The position numbers were made by a program, and so were the translations under genes. This document shows positions 24,101 through 34,183 of a DNA stretch of 64,000 bases, in pieces. Numbering within the stretch: position 1 is the first letter of the stretch; each line of letters starts with the position of its first letter. This stretch comes from Melampsora larici-populina 98AG31 (taxonomy: Eukaryota; Basidiomycota; Pucciniomycetes; Pucciniales; Melampsoraceae), in contig NW_006768856.1 in assembly GCF_000204055.1 (NCBI RefSeq), forward strand, positions 134,050 through 198,049. The letters run 5' to 3'. The notes below the pieces were generated by a model, which worked only from the letters and a program-made list of their open reading frames with translations, did no database searches and was not told where the DNA came from.

Positions 24101-26365
24101 ACGGTCAGGCAGACAAAGACTACAATACAGATTCTACAGGAAGTGTAATAGAAGGTGATAACCTATCGCTGGAGGAACTCGCACACAATCTACATATAGC
24201 AGAATTCGCACACGTAGAGAGCAACTATCCCCCTTTTATCGAAAGACTTGAAATGGGAACGATAGACCCAAGTTTAACACTCTCCATATCGATTAACGGC
24301 ATCCTGGACTCACTGGTCCTAGATACGAACACCATAGAATCAATCATGCCACTATCACACTTGCAAATCTACTGCCCTTGATGGGAAACGGACATGACAT
24401 CAGCCAACAAAGCAGAAGCGGCTAGAGGCATTAGAGGTAGAATTACCCTACCTATTAAATTAGAACACGTCACAAAGCCAGTCTTTTTAACGTCAGAATT
24501 CGTCATCGTGAATGACAACGAAAGGAAATACCCCAGTCTGGGATGCCGAGACTTGAACGAATTTAAGTTCATGATTTACCTCGGAACAGAGAGGTTCTGC
24601 GAAGTAAGAACGACATACAGAACCTTCAAATTTCCATTTGTGAATAAAAGGACGGACGAGTCAGAGATGCTTCCACAGGGGCAAGAAATATCTACGATAA
24701 CCATGGAACCCAACAAAGAAATGGATATCGCAGAGCTACAGTCAAAAGCGTCAGTACCCCAGATATGGGAAGAGAACAAGGACACATCAAACCAAGTATC
24801 GGATGCAAGGCTCATGATGAGTCAACCAGAGAAAAGAAGAGCTCACACGATAGGACAGCACTGTATTACATCAGCGCTTATCAAAAACAAAGATAAAATA
24901 GATATCCTGCTAGACAGCGGAGCGGCATGCTCAGTTGTGGGAACCAAATATCTTGACAGATGCTACCCAGATTGGAGAGACGAGATGCTACCTCCCAGCA
25001 ACATGACCTTTCGAGGATGTAGCAGCTCTTTGAAAGCAGTAGGCGTCATTGAATTGCCTATAGTCTTTCCACATAGGCTTGGTTCGATAAGAATCAGACT
25101 AGAATTCGTCATCATGGATAACGCAACCTCAAATTATTTTATATTAGGAGGAGAGTATCTGCGCTTGTACAGAATAGACATAGTACATAGCAAGGAGAAG
25201 TACTTTACCATAGGGAATGAGAACAAGAAAAAGAAGTTTCTGCTAGGTCCCAGTCACATCCAAAACGTGGAGAACATCACGCAGACCGAAGACAAATCCT
25301 TCGAGAAGGCATTTGGGGAATGTAACATTTCACCCAGGCTCAAATCTTCCGAAGCACATTCGCTAAAAGCGGTGATATCTAAATACCGCAAAGCTTTTGC
25401 CTTTGGAGACACACCAATAGGCACAGCCATAGGTCATCAGCTGAAAATCAAATTGACTATAGAAAAACCGTACCCACCAATCCTCAAAAAGCAAGCGTAC
25501 CCGGCGAGCCCGCGTAGCAGGGATGAAATAGAAAAGCACATTGATGAGCTAACTAGATACAGTATCCTATGCAAAGTGGGAGCGGATGAGGAAGTCGATG
25601 TCACAACACCGGTCATCATTGCGTGGCATAACGGCAAATCTCGCATGTGCGGAGATTTTAGGGCACTAAATACGTTCACCACTCCGGACAGGTACCCCAT
25701 GCCGAGAATTACCCATTGCCTAACAAATCTAGGTGCGGCACTATACATCACCACAATGGATATGATGAAGGGATTCCACCAAAATGAAGTAGAAGGGTTT
25801 AGCAGAAAATTCCTGCGCATTATCACACACAAAGGGATACACAAGTACCTGAAAATGCCGTTTGGAATCAAAGGCGCGCCCGCACATTTCCAGCGGATGA
25901 TGGACTCCGTGTTTGCTGAGGAACTTAGCGAAGGATGGATGATTATATACATTGACGACATTATTGTATTCTCGAAAACATGGGAGGAGCATCTTCAAAG
26001 ACTTACTACTGTTTTCGAGAAAATCATCAAACTAGGTATGACTATTTCACTACAAAAGTCGAACTTTGCCTTTCAGGAACTGAAAGCGCTGGGACATGTC
26101 GTTTGGGGCCTATGGATAGCTATAGATCAAAATAAAGTAGCAGCGGTGCTACAAAAACCTATCCCACAATCAGTGAAAGAGGTGCAATCGTTCCTTGGAT
26201 TCGCTAACTACTATAGATCCCACTTAGAAGGATTTGCAAAAGTAAGTGGCCCATTGTACAAATTACTGCAAAAAGGAGTCACCTTCGAAATGACAAAAGA
26301 AAGGGTAGATTCTTGGAACAACCTTAAAAAGAAATTGACGGAGGCTCCTTTCTTAATACACCCAG

Positions 26366-26988
26366 CACTGCAGACATTATTCGGGTTCCCCAAGTGGGCA
26401 GGGAAAAATGATTGGGAGTATGATTTGTCATAAAATGGTCTATCACTCCACACCTGAGCCATAACACCCACACTACATATGTGTAGCAGGCTCAGTGAAT
26501 ATGTGGTTATCATGTACATACAGTTCTGCTCAGTTATCTGCTCATCAGGACAAGTTATTCATATGTAATACATGCTGTAACTTCTTTCAGATTGAAAAAA
26601 GCTTCCAAAAGATTGACTACATACACTGACTCAATGTTTTGGTGTGATCTCATCAACTCAACTGCATGTAACACACTTTCTGTTACTAAGACATAGCTTC
26701 AACAATATTGCCTGAGCAGCTACAGAATTATATGTAGTGAATTTTTGGGAAAAAAATTTCAAAGTCGAAAAAGTTACATGTGGTATAACATGTGATTTAT
26801 TTATTCTGATGGGCAAAAAACTGAGCAGACCTGTATGTACATGATAGACAACTATTGACTTAGCTTGCTGCACATATGTAGTGTGGGTGAAATGGCCCAG
26901 GTGTGCAGTATTAGATTCTTTTATGAAAAACTGTACTATTAATCATTTTCCTCTGCCAAATTGGGGAAGTTGAATGATGTTTACAGTG
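26366..26988. mobile_element. CACTG-ended MITE between RT and RNase H
   Basis: A 623-bp insert starts CACTG and ends CAGTG and is flanked by a 3-bp duplication CAG (26363-26365 and 26989-26991). Its inverted arms match imperfectly over about 115 bp, ending in a well-conserved ACCCACACTACATATGTG. Removing it restores the pol frame exactly. CACTG ends with a 3-bp duplication are hallmarks of the CACTA/EnSpm superfamily. It has no coding capacity. Confidence 0.88.
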
Positions 26989-27188
26989 CAGATTTCAAAC
27001 TACCCTTCAAAGTGTACGTGGACGCGAGTTTTGATGGCCTAGGAGCTACCTTACAACAAGTACAAATAGTGGAAGACAAACCAACAGAAGGACTGATCAG
27101 CTGCATTTCACGACAACTGAAACAATCAGAACTAAACTACGGTGCTATGCAACTGGAAAACCTATGCCTAGTATGGGCTTTAGAAAAA

Positions 27189-28033
27189 GGAGCGCACTAT
27201 TTGGCACCCGCTTTCGAAAATCCCCGACGCCCGCTTTTATCGGTACTTTCCCGCGCGTTCAAGCCAAATTTGGCCGCAGCCGCAGCAATTATGAGAAACC
27301 GGGCATTAGCCTGAAACCGGTTTGCCACATCTCACCTCTCTCACTCAGCATTCCTCCTAACTTGAAGACGACGTACCAATATCAAATCGGACCACGGTTT
27401 GTCAGACTAATGAATCTTTTAAGAAAGTCACTCCTACAGATCTTGAACAACCGGTGATGCAACCTTCTCATCTCCAATTCTGAGGATGAAAATCTATTGA
27501 ACCAAACATTTATCTTTTTCGAACTCCTATTTTGACTGATTACAGTTGAAGTTGTATCTTATGACTGTCTTATCATTATCATATTCAACCTCATCATATT
27601 TCAATCGATCCCGAGTCAAATGATTGTTGTGAATGTCTCTTATTTTTTATTCTGGTTGATCTTGATTAGAATGATTGTTTGAACTTGTATCTTTTTGGCC
27701 TTGGTTGTTTCTGAGTACACCAGTCATTCATTTTATTTGAACTTTTATGACTGTTAACCACCTCACGATTACATTGCAATCGGGGTCTTTGAAAAAGCAA
27801 ATTAAGAAATTGGATTTCAAAAACTATCGACAATGAGCTAGAACTATGGGCAAGTATGCTTGTCATAAACCATGGTCTAACTCGGCATGTGTATACGATT
27901 AAAAACCGGGTTGAAACCGGGCTACGGAAAGATGTAAAATTTGAAAACCGGGCATTGTGTTTTCAAAACCGGGCGTCGTGTTTCCAAAACCGGGCGTCGT
28001 GTTTTCAAAACCGGGCGCCAAATAGTGCGATCC
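27189..28033. mobile_element. Mutator-like MITE inside RNase H
   Basis: An 845-bp insert is flanked by a perfect 9-bp duplication TTAGAAAAA (27180-27188 and 28034-28042). The ends are inverted repeats of roughly 45 bp (GGAGCGCACTATTTGGC against GGATCGCACTATTTGGC, extending through CGACGCCCG). Removing it rejoins the RNase H frame with no shift. A 9-bp duplication with moderately long TIRs fits the Mutator superfamily. The interior is non-coding apart from read-through frames. Confidence 0.87.
27949..28017. repeat. Subterminal tandem repeat of the Mutator-like MITE
   Basis: A 21-23-bp unit, GTGTTTTCAAAACCGGGC with small variations, is repeated three to four times just inside the right end. 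The units are CpG-containing and each includes a short TTTTCAAAA near-palindrome. A single related AACCGGGC motif occurs near 27296. Confidence 0.8.
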
Positions 28034-29920
28034 TTAGAAAAATTCCATTATTACCTGGACGGATCCTTTTTCGAAGTAATAACAGACTGCACAGCACTCA
28101 AATCACTCCTTAACATGAAAACACCAAATAGGCACATGCTAAGATGGCAAATAGCCATCCAGGAGTATCGATCCTGCATGACAATCACGCATCGCGAGGG
28201 TAGAAAACACGAAAACGCAGACGCGCTGAGTCGTATGGCATTAGCTAATAATAGCGATAACCCAGCATGGGATCCAGAAGATAGTAACCGGGACCTTCCA
28301 ATCATGGGCATTAGCATATCGGATATGTCCAAGGAATTTTTTGAGCAAATAAAGGAGGATTGCTTATCAGAACCTAACACAGTTAAATTACTAGAGTTAC
28401 TCAAACAAGACTGTAAAGCGCTGAACCTCTCATCCACCTTAGAGGGACTGTGGAAAAAATCCTTTGACGAAGGAAGATTCACGCTCCTCAGTGGGATCCT
28501 CTACCATCGAGAAAAACACGCATGTGTGATGGTGATCACAACAGCCGAAATGAAAACGAGTATTCTTAAAATATGTCACGACGACCCAATGTCAGGTCAT
28601 CTATCATTGGACAGGACACTGGACCAAGTTAAGCAGACGGCGTGGTGGCCACAATGGCGCACAACGACAGAAGATTACACCAGTACATGTGACAGGTGCC
28701 AAAAGGCGAATAAAGCAACAGGAAAACAATTTGGTTTGATGCAAAAAATTGAAGAACCCAAAATCCCCTGGGATACAATAAACATGGACTTTGTGTCCGG
28801 GTTACCTCCGGGAGGCCACGATAATGTAGATTGCGTGTTAGTAGTCGTCGACAGGTTCTCAAAGAGATGTAGATTCCTGCTGTGCCACAAGGACGCAACA
28901 GCTATGGACATAGCATTACTCTTTTGGGAAAGGATCATAACCGACTCAGGACTTCCAAGGGTAATCATCAGCGACAGAGACCCCAAGTTTACGTCAGAAT
29001 TCTGGCGAAGCCTGCATAAACTGTGCGGAACCTCCCTGGCCATGTCTACCGCATACCACCCACAAACAGATGGGCTAGCGGAACGAGCAATTGGTAATCT
29101 ATCTGAACTCATCAGAAGATATTGCGCGTATGGCCTGGAATTCAAAGACAAGGATGGGTATACCCACGATTGGAAAAGCTTGTTACCCGCTTTAGAGATT
29201 GCTTTTAATTCAAGCGTTCATAGCACCACAGGTAAAACACCTTTCGAAGTGGAAAGGGGCTATAACGTCAGAACGCCGAGAACTTTGATCCAGAGGGGAG
29301 ATTCAACCTTCCACCCGACGGCGGTAAGCTTTAACAATATGCTTAGCAAGGCAAGAAAACACGCAATGGAATGCATAAGAGCCGCCGCAGAATACAACAA
29401 ACAACGGTGGGACAAATCACACAGAGAGCCAGAATTTCAAGTAGGAGACCTAGTTCTCATATTGACAATCAATTTCACCAACTTGAAAGGCCCCAGGAAA
29501 ATGATCGATGCATTTGTAGGTCCATACGTCGTTCAAGCTCTCCACGGCAAGAATGCGGTGGAAGTTATACTAACAGGAAGCATTGCCAGGAAACACCCGG
29601 TCTTCCCAGTCTCCCTGCTCAAAAAATACAAGAAATCAGACGCAGCAGAATTCCCTAATAGGCAGATCCCGCCAGAAGAAGACCTACCAGTGCACGACGA
29701 GCCAATCGGTGCTATTAAAAAGATTATCAATGAAAAAATGGTACGCATCCAGGGAAAAGAGACACGTCTCTACCTCGCAAGAATCAAGGGCGGTAACGCA
29801 GACGAAGATAAATGGTTAGAAGTTAAAGATATCCCAAATTCGACAGCATTGTTAAGAAAATTCAGAGCGGAGAAGAGATCCCTCTGAACCATTGAGTCAC
29901 GGTTCAGGGTACGTCTCCTT

Positions 29921-29932
29921 GTGGTTGGGGAA
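29921..29932 (+). other. Polypurine tract
   Basis: GTGGTTGGGGAA lies immediately before the TGTCAG start of the 3' LTR and is the expected plus-strand priming site. It is only moderately purine-pure. Confidence 0.6.
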
Positions 29933-30619
29933 TGTCAGCCTCCGAGCTCAGGCTAGCTGAAGCCAAAGAGACTACAACTTAAATAAAAACTAATAAATAG
30001 ATAAAATTAAAATATATATATTTCTCCTTTCATCATACTACATCGTGTGTCTAGTTTCAAAGACAACAAATACTTGAAAACAAAACTATGAGGACCTAAG
30101 TCAAAGGTAACAACAAAAATCCTCACAAGACACCTTGTGTCTAGTTCCAAGAGGAACAATCCTGAGAAACCAAGATTAACACTCCTAGAGGTAAAACTAA
30201 AAGGAACCCACTAAGAAGATACCATACGAGGCCAGCTTGAGGATCAGAACACAGTAACGCAACCCGAAGGACAAAACGAAACGAATTTAGCGTTTCAGGC
30301 TTGAGCTCAACCACGAGTTGACCAAGCAAGGATTTACTGAGTTCCCAATCTGGCCAAACCACGGGTTAGCCAGATGCGGGCCGTAGAGAACAAGACTTCG
30401 TAACCTATCTGAGAACACAAGTCAGCCAGCCACCTGTGAAAAGGCATATAAAGAGAGATGGTCTCCTGAGTTCGAAAGGAGGACACTCATCTACGACGAC
30501 CAGAAGCAACTATAAGCTTTTTTCTCGCAGTCCAGCCATACTTCCTAAAAAAGGTATATCTCCACTCACTATAAAAGCCCACACCTTGTCTGTCCAGACG
30601 TGTCACGTTGACGTGAGCA

Positions 30620-31027
30620 GACGGAACAATTTTTATGATCCCTAGAAGCGCTTTTGCAGGTGTTCACATTTGGTTCTTGCCACCAGTGCCTTTGTTGTTC
30701 ATGTATGTAGTAGCGGTTGACGTGGAGAAGCTTTTGTGCAGAGAGAGCCAGTAGATACATGATTCGAATCTTGAGGAAGAATCTTGAGAACCAGCTGTAA
30801 ACTCTGTGTAATAACGTCTTTTTATCCCTTGTTGATCACTAGGAGTGTACGATCACATCCACCTCTTCAACCAACAATCAACCCTTATTGTCTCACTGTT
30901 TGTTGCTCAACGGACCTTTACTATCACACCAATTTGTTGACTTTTTCCACTTATTGTATTGTTCATTTTGGTTTTTGGTTTCTTTCTGAGGCCATCATAT
31001 TATCCAACAGCCAACTTGTTATAAGAA
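30620..31027 (+). other. Left subterminal region of the CACTA element
   Basis: No gene was seen. It contains further GACGTG-type motifs like those in the TIR and presumably the promoter of the accessory gene that starts at 31028. Confidence 0.35.
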
Positions 31028-32629
31028 ATGGCGGGTTCTGGGACTCAAGAAGAACCCCAAAATACTTCAGATGAACGTAACAAAAGAAGAAAACGCAACG
31101 ACGATGAAACCAATGACAAGCCTGACCTCACAGACGAAGAGGAATCTGATGCAGGTAAGCTATGGCAAGTGTTTCTGGCTCAAATTTTATCCACTTGCTG
31201 ACACATCTTATCTCATTTTGAAATATGGTGTCAGATGAAGGTCTAAGTTTTGAGGAAAAGGTTGCGCGGAGAAAAAAGAAAGAAGCCCTCAGGAAGAAAC
31301 AAAAAGCCAAACGAGTGCAAACTGCAATGGTGAGCAACCTCGCTGCTGGCAGTACAATTCCTTCAGCAGCCACCAGTCTATCGCGAGCCTTGCACGAATG
31401 GATTCGATTTATGATGGGTATCGTGAGAAAATCAAAATCGATCAAGGATAGTGATTTGCCACCTTCTCCATCCAATGAAGAGCGAAAGCAGTGGATGGAT
31501 CGGAAGGAAGAACGTGAAGCTACAATAACAAAGGCGATCAATAGGGCCTTGCGTAGATACAATGCAAAACAGCTCAAAAAGAATCCAGACTTCAAAGCTA
31601 ATCCTACTCAGCTCCTTACCGTCGAAAAAGATGCTGCTGCAGAAGAAATGTTATCCAACCCCATGAAAGCTGTTAAGTTTACCTCGACATTGTCTTTCGT
31701 TTCTCGAGTTAAATATACACACTTGTGGGGTAAAAAGTGTGAAGGGGCACTTGCGTTAGCTGGGTTTCCTCGATGCACCTTTGACTGGGAGGCTGGCTAC
31801 GATACTCCTTGGAATTCAACCATGTCATCAATCTTGATTCAACAATGGATGAAGTGTTACAAAGGCAATGGTGTAAGAGGTTTTGGAATCTCGGCGTCCG
31901 ATAACACACCTGAGAATCAGGATGAGGTTGTGCGACGATGGTTCTTAAACCAGCGAGGCAACTACCGGGAACAACTTCGGGTGCAAGAATTGCTCCAAAC
32001 TCCAGCCGGAGAACTGCAGGTGCAGACCAACAAGGCTGATGCAAAGATCAAGGCAAGCAAAAAACGTGCGCATAGCAAGGTGAGTGACTTATATGAATAT
32101 GTAACCTTATTTAAAACTATATACTGACATGTTTTTGAGGGCGGAATAGATCCATGCTGCTCGTTTGGCATTTGTTGAAGAAGTTTTCGACTCAAAATCT
32201 CCTGAGGCTGAAATAATTTCCTATATAGAGGTACATTCTGAGGACGAGGTCAAAGACAATGGCACACGCGAAAGGACTCGAAAGCCATGGCGAAGTGCTC
32301 AACTCGATGCCTTCATAGAGATGATCGATAAGTGTATGGACAAGATTGAGGTCATACCAAAAAAAATTAAGGCCGCTAAACACACCGTTGACCGAGGGGC
32401 TTATTCTCCAAATGTCGATACAGACAGCCGTCCACCAAAAGGCTTCCAACGTTCTCTAGTGTCTCCAACTTGGTTAAATGAGGCAAATAGACTCACAGTG
32501 TCGAGATTAGAACTTTGCACAACCGACAAATGTAGAATGGAAAGAACTTTACAACAGATGATGAGAATGATGCAAAGTGTGGCTGAGTCAAGCTCAGCAG
32601 CAGGGCCTTCAGGAACGGCGGCGTCTTGA
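31028..32629 (+). CDS. CACTA accessory protein A
   Basis: Three exons join in phase: 31028-31154, 31235-32079 and 32150-32629 (483 aa, no internal stop). The N-terminus is highly charged with basic stretches (NKRRKRNDD, RRKKKEALRKKQKAKR) that could be nuclear signals. The middle has a conserved block CTFDWEAGYDTPWNSTMSS followed by QQWMKCYKGNG and VVRRWFLNQRGN, and the C-terminal part has KPWRSAQLDAFIEMIDK. The same blocks in the same order occur in the minus-strand gene at 37810-38923, so the two are paralogues. No known domain was recognised. By position it may play the part of the small DNA-binding protein of plant CACTA elements (TNPA-like), which is inference. Confidence 0.75.
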
Positions 32630-33174
32630 AAAGTCTTGGGTCACTGTTGGTTACAAGGCAAGTTTTTGGGATATTTGAATGTGTGATTCAAAAGTTGATA
32701 GATACTGATCTTGTATCTCACTCTCAGCATTGATTTACTGGTAGTAAACATTTCATTGGTAGTTCTTATTCAGAATTGCCGGTGTTTAAAATGGAGGCTT
32801 CAAGATATGAAATGAGATTCAGGCTATGAAAACTTGGCCTTTTTTTGATTCAACAGAAGTATCTATGTGTTTGCTATATTTTCTTCTTCATGTGTGCAAA
32901 TTAGTTCTTGCTTTATTTTTTTCCGTGTTGGAATTGGTCTTCTATACATGAATGGTAGTATCCAATCAGACGGAGTCAGTTTCAATGGGTGGTGTCTGCT
33001 CAAAAGTTTTCAATGTCTTGGTTTTTGCTCAATACGTGTATCTTTCTTACTTGATATTGTAGAATAGTATGAATGAGTTGGAATCAGATTTTCACTTCTC
33101 GTTTTAACAAGATATATAACAAATTGGTTGTTGAAGAATGTATTTGATGTTTGGGTGTAGAATATATGAGCGTT

Positions 33175-33325
33175 GAAGGTAAGATACAATATAAGCTTCT
33201 TTGAATAATTTCCTACGCGTACGGAAGTACTAAAAGGAAAAAATTCAAATGAGGCTTGAGGGTAGGATACGATATAAGCTTCTTTGAATAGTTTCCTAAG
33301 TGTATGGAAGTACTAAAGGAAATGA
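33175..33325. repeat. Tandem duplication of a ~75-bp unit
   Basis: Two copies (about 33175-33240 and 33256-33322) share GATATAAGCTTCTTTGAATA-like cores followed by a TTTCCTA..GGAAGTACTAAA segment with a few substitutions between them. Confidence 0.75.
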
Positions 33326-33488
33326 TCCAGAAGAGCGAGGAGGTTTAAAGTTAGGTGGGCAACAAGTGGGAAGTTTGGATATTTATATGCGAAAGATCTC
33401 ATCAAAATTGGGTTATATGATCCTCAAATAAAGGGCTACGCTAGAGCCGAGACCACTTGACTCCAAAGGGTCTTGTTATCAAACAACT

Positions 33489-33690
33489 AGGCCCTTGCGA
33501 CAATAAGAAGAGTTCCTTAATCGTCGCATGGGCCAGTAGGCTGTGAGATATCTGATTACACCTAGGCCCTTGCAACGATAGGGAAAGTCCCTTAAACGTT
33601 GCAAGGGCCTGGAATGGATCGCTATAAGAGCTTTGATCACAAACAGGCCCTTGCGACGGTAAGGAGAGTCGCATCCTTAATACAGTCGAT
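33489..33690. repeat. Three ~80-bp repeats, each a potential hairpin
   Basis: Copies start at about 33489, 33564 and 33645 with AGGCCCTTGCGACG-like arms. The middle copy is a perfect hairpin: AGGCCCTTGCAACG at 33564-33577 pairs with CGTTGCAAGGGCCT at 33597-33610. The first copy pairs with some mismatches and the third lacks most of its right arm. They sit upstream of the transposase and could be protein-binding or regulatory repeats. Confidence 0.75.
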
Positions 33691-34183
33691 TGGCGGGATG
33701 AATTGCTTGAGGAGTGGAGTTTTCCGGGTCCTGAAGCACCCCATACCCTTGATGCACATACGCGAGACTCCAATTGAGCTATGAGTTAGATTGTGCGAGG
33801 TAAAGCATGTCTTCATCGAGATCAGGATGAACTTGGAAGAAACGGGTAGTGTTGAGCCAAGACACGTTCAACAATGCAGAGTTTAGCAAACAACTCTGCT
33901 GTGGGGATGTACTGGTGGGGCACTGACATACATCCATACCCTCTGCGAGGGCAGTTGAGCTTCTGTAGGTCGATAATAACATCCAAGAAACAAGAATTTA
34001 TTGTGGTTGTCATTGGGTCCAATCAACTATTTCAAGCCTACACAAATCATTGTGAACATCAAGAATCCAACTTTCTGATAATGTGATATTCAAAGGTAAG
34101 CATGTGTTGATATATTGGCTGATGTGGTTGGGTTTTCTGACGTAGAGCTACTATGACAGTGTCCTGTCTTAAGAACATCATCG

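Larger units (their letters stand above)
21166..29887 (+). pseudogene. Gypsy gag-pol, three TGA codons and two insertions
   Basis: Start ATG at 21166 (MPPRKSDRVR). Removing the two MITEs with one copy of each target duplication leaves 7,242 nt, exactly 2,414 codons in one frame. That frame is broken only by TGA at 22156-22158, 23926-23928 and 24379-24381. Domains: basic/Ser-rich gag start; gag core (about 23240-23770, DWPKFSGEDEY.., HSARAWYTSKR); a protease-like fold with LVLDTN (about 24310); a second, canonical protease with LLDSGAACSVV (about 24907); RT with DMMKGFHQ and YIDDI (about 25940); RNase H resuming at 26992 (VYVDASFDGLGA); integrase with an HHCC finger (CDRCQKAN), catalytic [13 protein letters not shown] and the Glu helix; then GPF/Y (FVGPYVV) and a chromo-like tail ([13 protein letters not shown]). 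No CCHC knuckle was seen at the gag C-terminus. A single gag-pol frame is usual for fungal chromoviruses. Confidence 0.9.
32630..34183 (+). other. Spacer between accessory gene A and the transposase
   Basis: No supported coding exon was found. The stretch contains a ~75-bp tandem duplication (33175-33325) and three hairpin repeats (33489-33690). Confidence 0.5.

Noticed and set aside
27949..28017. CRISPR-like short repeat array
   Set aside because: Units are contiguous without unique spacers and sit inside a eukaryotic MITE.
27941..28042. N-terminal extension of the integrase frame with repeated CFQNRAS-like residues
   Set aside because: It is read-through of the MITE subterminal repeat; the real frame enters at 28043 from RNase H.
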